Shown here: in pieces, positions 23,673 through 32,359 of the stretch
Numbering within the stretch: position 1 is the first letter of the stretch
Layout of the letters: every line of letters begins with the position of its first letter
NCBI RefSeq assembly: GCF_009002475.1
Contig: NZ_AP019860.1
Span: 4,154,001 to 4,218,000, forward strand
From: Candidatus Uabimicrobium amorphum
Lineage (GTDB): Bacteria > Planctomycetota > Uabimicrobiia > Uabimicrobiales > Uabimicrobiaceae
Reading direction: 5' to 3'
DNA length: 64,000 nt
Translations under genes and position numbers: made by a program
Notes under the pieces: generated by a model
Seen by the model: only the letters and a program-made list of their open reading frames with translations
What the model was told of the DNA's origin: nothing
Database searches by the model: none

Positions 23673-26426
23673 ATGGTATCTTTGTTAAACAATCGCTATC
23701 AATTTCAAAAAACAATTGGCCAAGGCGGTATGGGAAAAGTGTATCTTGTCGAAGACACTTTTTCTGGCGAATTGGTTGTGGTGAAAGAATGTATTCCAAA
23801 AGAAAATGCGCAAAACGTCATAGAGCGCATAAAACGCGAATACCAATTCATGAAAAAAATTCAACACCCCAACTTAGTGTCAGCACTTGATTTTTTTCAA
23901 CAACAAGGCCGTTATTTCATCGTGATGGAATTTGTCGAAGGAATGACTCTACAAGTACTCATTCACAGCCATCCGCGCTCCATCACCTTGGAAGAACAGT
24001 TACATATCGCACAAAAAATTTGTGATGTTGTTGCTGCACTCAATGAAAATGATATTATTCACCGCGACTTAAAACCAGATAATATTATTGTTCAAAAAAA
24101 CAGCTTAGAACCAAAATTACTGGATTTAGGTATTGCCAAAGCGATTAACAGTGAGCTAGCAAATATTACCAAAACAAATACAATCATAGGCACACCTCAG
24201 TACATGAGTCCCGAGCAAATCGATGACAAAATGCCGATTGGTAAAAATACCGATGTTTTTGCACTAGGAGCCATGCTATACCAATTTTTCTCTTGGCAAA
24301 AACATTCTCCTTTTTATGGTGGCAATATCATTTCCACGATGGATCGTGTTCTCCGTCTTGAAGTTCCGCCATTAACCGCCTGCATGAATACAAACAACCA
24401 CAGCGTTGTTTTTTTGTCAAAAGTACTCTCCCAAGCATTACAAAAAGATCCCCAACAAAGAATTGCGTCCGCGCACGACATGTTTCTTATGTTGCAAAAC
24501 CGTGATATCACAAGTGACGGCACAACTCCCAAAGTAGGTACCAATAACACTCCCAAACGTAACGTAAATAAAGGGCACAGTACCTCAAGACTTCGCAAAC
24601 AAAAAGCTTTAACCTCTAAAAATAAAAGGCCGACAATCCTTACATATTTAGCCGTGGCGCTATCTTCCTTATTGTTGGGGATTTTCTCCTCTAACTTTTT
24701 CCGTCAAAGCTCATTAGAAAACAACATTAGAGTTATTTCTCCGGCGTTCCTGCAAAATAATTTGTCAAAAACCGTTTCCTTATCAACAGGTGTCATTTCA
24801 TTAGCCATATCCTTACCCCCTGGAATTGTAGAAATACATACTCATGAAAAAAGAATACCTTGGAATCAAAGAAAAACACAATTTACTCAAGAAGTTTTAC
24901 TACACTATGGCAAAAATACCATCGACATTACTTTCCTACATAATTCGGGACAATATTACAAATTACAACGAAAACTCACACGCACCCAAGAAAAAAACAC
25001 AATATTATTTCGAGAAAATGTACAACGCTTGGCCAAAACCCAACCAGATACAATAACACCTTTAAAATTGCAATGGAAATTTTCCACACAGGATTCTCCT
25101 GTTACGTTTTCTCCTTTAGCATTTAAACATCACATCTTTTTCGGAGATAGAAGTGGAATATTCTATTGCGTAGACAAACATGGAAAACTGTTGTGGAAAT
25201 TCAAATCTTCAGATGGAATATGCGGTTATGGCTCTATCTTTGACAACATAATATACTTTGGCAATAAAAGCGGAAGTTTATATGGTTTAGATATCTATAC
25301 GGGAAAACAACTATTCCACTGTTTTTTGGGACAACCCCAACGTTTTTCTCCGCTGTTAAAAGATGGCATTATTTATGTCAACACTGATATGGAAAACGTT
25401 TATGCTATCGATTTAAAAACAGCAAAAACAATATGGCGTTACCAAAGCGAAAACCAAGACGAATTCTATAGTTCCCCTTCATTTTATAAAGACTACATTA
25501 TTCTTACAGAATACACGGGTAAGGTTCTGTGCTTGGACTGTAAAACAGGCAATGTTTTATGGGAAACACGTATACAACGCCGTTGTTATAGTTCTCCCAT
25601 TGTCATAAAAGATACCATTTATGTTACGTCAGGGAACACCTTTCATGCTCTCAATGCCAAAAATGGCGAACAACTTTGGCAATGCAAACTACAACACTAT
25701 ATAGGGGGAACAGGTATTTGCGATAACAATACCATAACAATTGTCGACAACGATGGATATATACACATCATCGACTTAGCAAAACGCAAAATAAAACAAA
25801 TCATTGAGGCTGAAAATATTGGAAAAGTAGGGTCATCGCCACAAATATTTGGCGACGATATCTTTATCAGTAGCGAAACTTCATTTTGCTCAGTAAATAT
25901 GAACACACAAAAAACCACTTTGTATCATAAAGTAAAAAAAACGACAAAAAATTACTTTGAATACTCTTCACCTGCGTTTTACGAAAAAACCATATATGTA
26001 GGGAGCACAGACGGATATTTATACGCCTACCAAACAAAGCTAGTACATTACGATTTCAAAGTAAATATTGTGTCAGGAAGTTTACAAGGCAACACCTACC
26101 AAGGATCTTTTTCTTACAACCCAGAAAAATTGAGGGGAAAAGGAAAGGAAGAAATCGAGGCAACAACAACCAAATTTACATTTCTGGACCAAGTATCTAT
26201 CAAAACCGGAAACATTACATTCGAAAATGGAATTTTCAAAGACTTACATCTACAAGACAGTACAAAAAACCATAGTTATGGTATTAATGACGGTTTCGGA
26301 CGTGATCCTAAATACTTTCGTAGATACTCAGAGCAATTTATTATTAACGGTAAATCGTTTTTTGCTTATCTTAATCCACAAAGTATGCTTGATGGGGCAG
26401 GAACCGTTACATATACGCGAAAATAA
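23673..26426 (+). CDS. Transmembrane Ser/Thr protein kinase with PQQ-type beta-propeller sensor (paralogue 2)
   Basis: 917 residues, same architecture as the gene upstream: kinase 8-275 (GQGGMGKVY, Lys38, HRDLKPDN at about 130-137, DLGIAKA in place of DFG, GTPQYMSPEQ), membrane helix near 323-345, propeller about 460-790 and the same C-terminal beta domain. The extracytoplasmic half is far more alike between the two proteins than the kinase half, so they probably sense similar ligands but signal to different targets. DLG instead of DFG is common in active bacterial kinases. Confidence 0.9.
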   Translation: MVSLLNNRYQFQKTIGQGGMGKVYLVEDTFSGELVVVKECIPKENAQNVIERIKREYQFMKKIQHPNLVSALDFFQQQGRYFIVMEFVEGMTLQVLIHSHPRSITLEEQLHIAQKICDVVAALNENDIIHRDLKPDNIIVQKNSLEPKLLDLGIAKAINSELANITKTNTIIGTPQYMSPEQIDDKMPIGKNTDVFALGAMLYQFFSWQKHSPFYGGNIISTMDRVLRLEVPPLTACMNTNNHSVVFLSKVLSQALQKDPQQRIASAHDMFLMLQNRDITSDGTTPKVGTNNTPKRNVNKGHSTSRLRKQKALTSKNKRPTILTYLAVALSSLLLGIFSSNFFRQSSLENNIRVISPAFLQNNLSKTVSLSTGVISLAISLPPGIVEIHTHEKRIPWNQRKTQFTQEVLLHYGKNTIDITFLHNSGQYYKLQRKLTRTQEKNTILFRENVQRLAKTQPDTITPLKLQWKFSTQDSPVTFSPLAFKHHIFFGDRSGIFYCVDKHGKLLWKFKSSDGICGYGSIFDNIIYFGNKSGSLYGLDIYTGKQLFHCFLGQPQRFSPLLKDGIIYVNTDMENVYAIDLKTAKTIWRYQSENQDEFYSSPSFYKDYIILTEYTGKVLCLDCKTGNVLWETRIQRRCYSSPIVIKDTIYVTSGNTFHALNAKNGEQLWQCKLQHYIGGTGICDNNTITIVDNDGYIHIIDLAKRKIKQIIEAENIGKVGSSPQIFGDDIFISSETSFCSVNMNTQKTTLYHKVKKTTKNYFEYSSPAFYEKTIYVGSTDGYLYAYQTKLVHYDFKVNIVSGSLQGNTYQGSFSYNPEKLRGKGKEEIEATTTKFTFLDQVSIKTGNITFENGIFKDLHLQDSTKNHSYGINDGFGRDPKYFRRYSEQFIINGKSFFAYLNPQSMLDGAGTVTYTRK

Positions 26427-26437
26427 AAACAAAACCA

Positions 26438-26473
26438 TACTAAGAGAAAGTGAGGTTACACTTCCTCTTAGTA
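26438..26473. terminator. Bidirectional terminator hairpin
   Basis: TACTAAGAG(26438-26446)/CTCTTAGTA(26465-26473) with inner AAGTG/CACTT pairing. A T-rich tail exists on the minus strand (complement of 26423-26437). Located between convergent genes. Confidence 0.7.
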
Positions 26474-26481
26474 AAAGCAAG

Positions 26482-26817
26482 TTACTCCATCTTCAACCAT
26501 CTACGACGACGATCTTGTTCTTCTTTACTCATTAAACGGTAATGAACATCTTCAGGCCAACCCAAGGTAAAAAAGCCTCCTGTACCGTCGAGAAAACGCC
26601 GTACAATAAAATGGTCTTGCGTTATGTAACCTTTTTTTTCGATGCTAAAAGTGATGTACTCTCTCCAAAATTCTACATCCAATTTACATGGAGTTACACC
26701 TATTTTTTTGCCTTCCGAATACACAACCGCTTTTCCAGGTTCGGAGTGGATAACAACAGATGTTTTACACCCGTACAGCGACAAAAGGCAACAACTTATT
26801 ATTAGTATACGTATCAT
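26482..26817 (-). CDS. PEGA-domain lipoprotein
   Basis: 111 residues: lipobox LYGC (Cys17), then a PEGA fold (residues 19-65: VVIHSEPGKAVVYSEGKKIG then VTPCKLDVEF). PEGA domains are small surface-layer type modules often linked to protein kinases in Planctomycetes. The C-terminus is charged. It lies 17 bp downstream of the GspF-like gene on the same strand and probably ends that operon. Confidence 0.75.
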   Translation of the reverse strand: MIRILIISCCLLSLYGCKTSVVIHSEPGKAVVYSEGKKIGVTPCKLDVEFWREYITFSIEKKGYITQDHFIVRRFLDGTGGFFTLGWPEDVHYRLMSKEEQDRRRRWLKME

Positions 26818-26834
26818 TTATTTAGCCTTTTACT

Positions 26835-27785
26835 CTAGCGTCCTATGGCGCTAACATAGCCACCAAAGGAAGCAAAAATTTGCACAACAATCCACAACAT
26901 CACAAGTCCAACAACAATGCCAGTAACGATGCGAATCATCCAATCGAGTAGATCAGAGGACATTTCATTGGTAAACTCACACATCTTCTTCAATGTAGTA
27001 TCCAGCTTTCCGGCTTCTTCACCGACGAGAATTGCCTCGTAAACGGCACGCGGAAAAATCGTTTCGTTTTGCATCGCATCTGCCAACAGTTGGCCTGCGC
27101 TAATTTTATCCTTAATTCTCCCTAGGGCCTCCTGTAGAGGCACAAAAGAGATGGAGTGTTGTGCTTGGTTAAAAGCCGATTTAATATTGATACCACTATA
27201 GTACATACCGTGAATAATCGTAAACGCGTAAGATGTGTGCATGTAGATTAAAACTTTACTAATAAATGGTATGTTTACTAGGGCATAATCAACATAGCGA
27301 CGACTTTCCGAATAACTGCGCGCTATGTGGAATATAATTATGGGAACTAGAATGGTGGAATATAAAGAAAGTAGACTGATCATTACCGTTGTCAAAAAAG
27401 CGTTCATTCCGGTAGAAATCAGCATGGGAGCACTCCCAACAACAATCCCTGCATGCACCATAAATGCAGGATAGTACAGTTTTGAAATCCACTGCCGAAT
27501 GCGCCTTGCTCTTTTCTCATGATACTCCGAAAGGTAACGCCAAATATCGGGTAAAGTTCCCGATTTTTCGCCAGTAATACTCAAAGCAATCTCTAAAGAG
27601 GAAAAAGCCTTGGTTGTAATGAGTGCTTTTTGCAAATCGCCATCTTGTTGTAATGCGTCTGCTGCAAGAAGAAATCCTTTGTCTTTTGAATTTTCTGCGA
27701 CAATTTTGAACGCTTTTGGAATGGCAATTCCCGTCTCAATAAGTGTTGCTAAACGAAAATACAATTGCGCACGTGTTGCTTTCAT
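26835..27785 (-). CDS. GspF/PilC-type inner-membrane protein
   Basis: 316 residues from ATG 27785 (AAGGAAAATAAA ahead); the frame extends to 27821 inside the upstream gene. It contains two T2SSF domains: LYFRLATLIETGIAIPKAF with TGEKSGTLPDIWRYLSEY in the first, and YAFTIIHGMYYSGINIKSAF with VGEEAGKLDTTLKKM in the second. There are membrane spans after each and at the C-terminus, as in platform proteins of type II secretion and type IV pili. No ATPase, pilin or secretin gene is near, so it is an orphan here. Confidence 0.85.
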   Translation of the reverse strand: MKATRAQLYFRLATLIETGIAIPKAFKIVAENSKDKGFLLAADALQQDGDLQKALITTKAFSSLEIALSITGEKSGTLPDIWRYLSEYHEKRARRIRQWISKLYYPAFMVHAGIVVGSAPMLISTGMNAFLTTVMISLLSLYSTILVPIIIFHIARSYSESRRYVDYALVNIPFISKVLIYMHTSYAFTIIHGMYYSGINIKSAFNQAQHSISFVPLQEALGRIKDKISAGQLLADAMQNETIFPRAVYEAILVGEEAGKLDTTLKKMCEFTNEMSSDLLDWMIRIVTGIVVGLVMLWIVVQIFASFGGYVSAIGR

Positions 27786-27786
27786 T

Positions 27787-28668
27787 TTATTTTCCTTGAA
27801 CCGCAGCGACAACTTTCGCAAATGTTTGCGCTAAGTTAGTAGAAACCCAGCTGGATGCCTTTATCGCAACTAATCGTCCGTTCACGACTGCTTGAAGCTT
27901 CTGCATATTAGGATTCTGTTTTGCGACCTCGATTTGTGATGGGTCCGTAAAAATGATCTGAGGATTTTTTTTAATTAGATCCTCCACACTGATCGAACCC
28001 GACTTGTCAAAAACGTTTTGCCCACCTGCTTTTTCGAGTAGCTCACTTTCAATACTGGGTTTTCCCACAACATACGGAGTACTTTGCGTAGAAAAATACA
28101 CCACCGCAACCGAAACTTTTTTTGTGACCTTCTCTTCGTAACTATCTATTTTTGCCTGCATTTCTTGGATCAAATGTTCAGATTGTTTCGTATTACCATG
28201 TAATATGCGATCCATATCACGAATGGCCTTATGTAAACTCAAAAGAGAATTAATAACACCATACGGTGGCTCACCGGCAATAAAAACCGGAATACCTACT
28301 TGTTGCAATTTGTGACGTATATCGTTGCTGACACCAAACACTACATCAGGTTGTAGGGAAATGATTTTCTCCAAGTTGGGTCGCAAAGGCTGCCCCACAG
28401 AGGTAATTTTTTGCAACTTAGCAGGAACATTTTTCGACTGCGTAAGCCCCACGATTTTTTTACTTGCTTGTAAATCATCAACAATTTGAGCATAGAGAGC
28501 TGTCCCCGCGACAACGATTTTTTGCGGTGGAGCAGTTATCTCTATGACTTGTTTGTGAGCGTCTGTAATTTGTAAAGGATAACCTTCAACAGACACGGGA
28601 AGTTGTTTTTGTGATTGTTCATTACATCCCAAAAATAATAACAAACAAAGAATGCCTATCCATTTCAT
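27787..28668 (-). CDS. Cobalamin/iron-siderophore-type ABC substrate-binding lipoprotein
   Basis: 293 residues from ATG 28668, giving a proper lipoprotein signal (LLFLGC). Class III periplasmic binding fold (BtuF/FecB family): EITAPPQKIVVAGTALYAQI, the LQPDVVFG block, a long helix bridge, then SVEDLIKKNPQIIF and WVSTNLAQTFAKVV. No permease or ATPase gene is adjacent. It starts 4 bp after the macro-domain gene and its stop lies 2 bp before the GspF-like ATG, so the three are co-transcribed. The ligand cannot be read from sequence. Confidence 0.85.
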   Translation of the reverse strand: MKWIGILCLLLFLGCNEQSQKQLPVSVEGYPLQITDAHKQVIEITAPPQKIVVAGTALYAQIVDDLQASKKIVGLTQSKNVPAKLQKITSVGQPLRPNLEKIISLQPDVVFGVSNDIRHKLQQVGIPVFIAGEPPYGVINSLLSLHKAIRDMDRILHGNTKQSEHLIQEMQAKIDSYEEKVTKKVSVAVVYFSTQSTPYVVGKPSIESELLEKAGGQNVFDKSGSISVEDLIKKNPQIIFTDPSQIEVAKQNPNMQKLQAVVNGRLVAIKASSWVSTNLAQTFAKVVAAVQGK

Positions 28669-28672
28669 TTTT

Positions 28673-29290
28673 TTACTTTCTAGGATTTTGAAAACCCCAG
28701 TTACCGCCATAGTGAATGGATTCATGACGCATTTGAGCCATGGAACCATTGATCGCTTTTACCGGGTTCTTGTAATTTTTGTAAGCCAAGTGCATTTGTA
28801 ATGCGGCTTCGACAATCCCCATGCCTCCCGTCCCTGTCCCTAAAGCTGGACAAACAAGAGTCTCAATCTTTTTTTCATGTGACAAGTTATGTTTGTGTAC
28901 CGCAATCAAAGATGACCACAACGCAACGTAAACATTATCTGTACGTGAAATATTCATCGGAACGCGCATCGTCGGGGCATGGGCCACAAACGGATGACGA
29001 TAGTTTCCTGTCTCCACAATAATGCAACTTCCCACAGGCTGTTCACCTAAATAATCCGTCAAAATCTTTTTCTGAATACGCTCCATCAACTTCATACCAA
29101 AAAACTTAACGGCAGCCTTATCTACTCCTGCATCCATCAAACCAAATGAATTACCCGCAGTGATAATGCAATCAAAGTGCTCTATTTCTTCAAAGTAACG
29201 TTGCACAACCTCTACTTCAGGGCAATCGTCAAACCTTTGCTTCAAACATTCATATAGTTTTTTATCAGGACTAGTTAATATAAATCTCAT
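28673..29290 (-). CDS. Macro-domain (ADP-ribose-binding) protein
   Basis: 205 residues from ATG 29290 with GAGG ahead; ten more codons are open upstream. Macro fold: CIITAGNSFGLMDAGVD (about 41-57) is the ADP-ribose-binding loop, and VCPALGTGTGGMG (147-158) the phosphate loop. The usual NAANS is AGNSFG, as in the phage-tail/Appr-1''-P subset. It may hydrolyse ADP-ribose adducts or bind NAD derivatives. First gene of the operon with the substrate-binding protein and the GspF-like protein, an unusual set. Confidence 0.8.
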   Translation of the reverse strand: MRFILTSPDKKLYECLKQRFDDCPEVEVVQRYFEEIEHFDCIITAGNSFGLMDAGVDKAAVKFFGMKLMERIQKKILTDYLGEQPVGSCIIVETGNYRHPFVAHAPTMRVPMNISRTDNVYVALWSSLIAVHKHNLSHEKKIETLVCPALGTGTGGMGIVEAALQMHLAYKNYKNPVKAINGSMAQMRHESIHYGGNWGFQNPRK

Positions 29291-29373
29291 GTAGAACCTC
29301 ATCGAAAAAAGGCTGATCAAGAGCGCATGAAGCGCTCATTATTTGAAACTTATTTCAAAGTTACTACAAAACC

Positions 29374-32085
29374 TTATTCTACCACTATGTAAAAATGAGA
29401 GTAATCTTCACTGTGATTACTACCATCGTCTATTTTAGCATGAATGTAATATTTTCCTGGTGTGAAATCTTCAGGAACTTGCCAGTCATAGTAATGGTGT
29501 GTATCTTCAGAAAGATTTTCTGCAATAGTTGTAGTATTTCCCATTTTGGTATCGTTGTCAAGAGATAATGTGACACGTGCATCGCTATCTAAATCTTTGG
29601 TACGAAAATATATGCGAAATACTTCCCCACGCTTGGCAGTAAATGCCGCATCATTGTTATTCAAATAATAGCTGCGTTTACCATTTTTGGTCGCTATTTT
29701 TTCTACGGCTCCACGCGGTTGTAGTACATCAATTTGTGGTTTACGTCCATCGATAGAAATGGAATCTAATACCTTGCCTTCGGGTGTCAAGGTTTGCATT
29801 TTGCAAGAGAAAGGAGTAATATCCATAATATTGTAACACAATACAAAATTATCGTATGTGACGCTATATGGATTCAGACTAACTCCACCAAAGGTAGAAG
29901 GAGCCCCGCCACCTCCCGACAAAATATAGTGAATTCCTTCTTTAAAACTACGTTCGTAAAAGTGATCGTGTCCACTCAGTACAAAATCAACCCCATAACG
30001 TTCGAGCAATACAACTAAATCCTCGGCTATTTTAGGACTCTCTTCACCACCATGCCCAACTCCAGAAGAATATGCAGGGCGATGAAATACAACAAGAAGC
30101 CAATTATCACGATGATACTTTTTCAAATCACGCTCAATGTATTCATATTGTTTACTACCTTTTTCGTACGAGACCTCTGTGTCAATGACCATTACTGTGA
30201 GTGGTCCATAACGAAAATTGTAATAGTACATTTCCTGTGGAGAAGATGCACTAGGTGGTAGAGGTAAAAAATCCCACATGTTGCCGTTAATAGATCCATC
30301 ATGGTTTCCGTGACAGGCAATGTAAGGGATTTCATCGATAGATGAAGCCGCAGGGGTGAGAAATTGTTCATACCATTCGTGGAGTTTATTGCCATTTTCA
30401 ATAATATCACCCGAATTCACAATCATGTGTGGCTTATGTTTCGCAATAGACTTCACAACAATCTGGTGGTAAGAGTGAAATGTACGACTATCTCCATACA
30501 TACCAATGCGAATATTGGTGTCTTTACTAGTTGGAGCGATAAAAGATTTTGCGGCAGAGTGCACTGTTCCCGAAACAACCTTGTAATAATAACGCTGTCC
30601 AGGTATAAGACCCGTTGCCACTAGCTTGTGGATGTTATTTTTCGAAGTACCTTTGACAACATTTTCCATACTTTTGCTTGCACCGTAGTGAAGCTCGGAA
30701 AGAGCGCGTTCGCTTGTTTGCCACACAACTGTCACACTATTGTTCATCGGTAATGTCAGCCATGGTCCCCAAGTAATGGCAATGGCATTTTGTCCTTTTT
30801 CCATACGTGCATCAAAAGCAATATCAGAACTTAGAAAATCCGCCTGGTGAACTTCTATGCTTATGACATTTTCGCCGACATTAAAATGCTGTCCATCGAT
30901 AAAAAAATTAGCGATAGACTCGCGTTTTCCTTCTGCATAATCGCCGTATTTGGCATTTTCTTTTACATTTTCCCCATGAACCATCTTACCATTGACATAG
31001 CACAAAAAACCATCGTCATATTTTACACGCATAGTAATGGCTTCTGGTATCTCGTCCAAAGTAACTTTCTTGCGAAAATAATATGTTGTGCGACTACTTT
31101 TCAGCTTCGTTTCGGGACTGTGCTTTTGCCAGTCACCAAATCCAAAAATACCATTTCCACTTTTCCAAGCATTATCATCAAAACTTACATCTCGCCAATT
31201 TTGGCCGTCAAGCTTTTGTGTATCGTTGTATTTCCAAGAAGAACCGTAATCAAACACCACATGAGGAATTTCACGTGAGCTGCTATCTTCAAAAGTAATC
31301 GGATAGCTCTGCAATGATAAAGTCTGTTCACTTGCATCGGCAGCCTTTACCGCCCAAAAAATATTCGTATAAAAATACTCTTTGAGTAACGTCTTAAGCG
31401 TAGAAGCAGAAACATGCAAAAAAGTATCACTACCACAATCTAAAGTAGCAATGGGAATCGACATTTCCGAATCTTGGGCAAATATAACTTTATATGCTAC
31501 CGTGTCGCGGTTTGGGTCTACCGCTTGTTGCCAAGTAAATGTAATGGTATTTTGCCCCTCCAAGACAAAAGAACTTCCCGGAGAAGGACTTTGCAAACTA
31601 AAACTTGCTGGTGCCCAATTTTCAGCAAGGGATTGCCAAGTTCCCACTTGATAAATACCCGTCTCTTTTATTTCAAATTGTACTGTTTTCTTTTTGTAGT
31701 CTATCTTCAATTGTTTTTGTGGAAAAACCGTCGCTTGGTCACTCCTATTTTTTTTGTACCATACGTTAATGGTAACATCGGCGATTGGTAGTTGTCCTTC
31801 TTCAAACGGTAACGTCAATGTCGCAATGTTCTTCAAGGTCGTTTGTGGACCAATTTCTACTGCAGGCCCCAGTCCAAAAGCGGGAGGATCAATAATTCCC
31901 TTAATGCGATTTAGAGAAATATTCGTAGGAGACTCCACCGATTTCAAAGGAATTTGCAGTTTTACCTTATTGTATGAGGTAGGAGCAAAATCTAAATTGT
32001 AAACCTTATCAGGATGAATCGTCCATTCATCGGCATAAAGCGTACTCAAAACCAAAACAGTAAAAAAACATAGGATGTTTTTCAT
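29374..32085 (-). CDS. Exported purple-acid-phosphatase-like metallophosphoesterase
   Basis: 903 residues from ATG 32085 (AAGGAAAATTTG ahead), signal peptide ending LYAD (about residue 20). Domain order: beta-rich N-terminus, an Fn3-like module (about 165-260), a jelly-roll module (about 285-420), an Fn3-like purple acid phosphatase N domain (about 425-515), then calcineurin-like phosphoesterase (about 520-760) with GMYGDSRT, VNSGDIIENG, CHGNHDG, VVFHRP and LSGHDHFYER, all metal ligands present, and a C-terminal Ig-like domain. Secreted or surface phosphatase. Single gene; 32125-32359 upstream is AT-rich without a clear gene. Confidence 0.88.
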   Translation of the reverse strand: MKNILCFFTVLVLSTLYADEWTIHPDKVYNLDFAPTSYNKVKLQIPLKSVESPTNISLNRIKGIIDPPAFGLGPAVEIGPQTTLKNIATLTLPFEEGQLPIADVTINVWYKKNRSDQATVFPQKQLKIDYKKKTVQFEIKETGIYQVGTWQSLAENWAPASFSLQSPSPGSSFVLEGQNTITFTWQQAVDPNRDTVAYKVIFAQDSEMSIPIATLDCGSDTFLHVSASTLKTLLKEYFYTNIFWAVKAADASEQTLSLQSYPITFEDSSSREIPHVVFDYGSSWKYNDTQKLDGQNWRDVSFDDNAWKSGNGIFGFGDWQKHSPETKLKSSRTTYYFRKKVTLDEIPEAITMRVKYDDGFLCYVNGKMVHGENVKENAKYGDYAEGKRESIANFFIDGQHFNVGENVISIEVHQADFLSSDIAFDARMEKGQNAIAITWGPWLTLPMNNSVTVVWQTSERALSELHYGASKSMENVVKGTSKNNIHKLVATGLIPGQRYYYKVVSGTVHSAAKSFIAPTSKDTNIRIGMYGDSRTFHSYHQIVVKSIAKHKPHMIVNSGDIIENGNKLHEWYEQFLTPAASSIDEIPYIACHGNHDGSINGNMWDFLPLPPSASSPQEMYYYNFRYGPLTVMVIDTEVSYEKGSKQYEYIERDLKKYHRDNWLLVVFHRPAYSSGVGHGGEESPKIAEDLVVLLERYGVDFVLSGHDHFYERSFKEGIHYILSGGGGAPSTFGGVSLNPYSVTYDNFVLCYNIMDITPFSCKMQTLTPEGKVLDSISIDGRKPQIDVLQPRGAVEKIATKNGKRSYYLNNNDAAFTAKRGEVFRIYFRTKDLDSDARVTLSLDNDTKMGNTTTIAENLSEDTHHYYDWQVPEDFTPGKYYIHAKIDDGSNHSEDYSHFYIVVE

Positions 32086-32359
32086 CAAATTTTCCTTAAT
32101 TAACTTTAAATTGACTACTGCCATTTATAAGAGTGCATTCATATTTTACAAAAAATCATCACAAAAGGCACTCGATTATTTTGTACAATACCTCAACGGC
32201 GAAGCTGAATAATAAATTTCGTGATGTATTGCTTTTTTTGATATATAATTTATATATATCGCCCATTAAGAAAATTTTCTTTCGCGGTGTCTTCTGGTGT
32301 AGCACGATATAAACTGTATCATTCCTTATTATCAAAGATTTGAACATAGCGAGCAAGGC

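Noticed and set aside
32159..32356. 65-codon minus-strand ORF upstream of the OstA-like gene
   Set aside because: No ribosome-binding site, low-complexity AT-rich sequence, and it covers the expected promoter region of the OstA-like gene.
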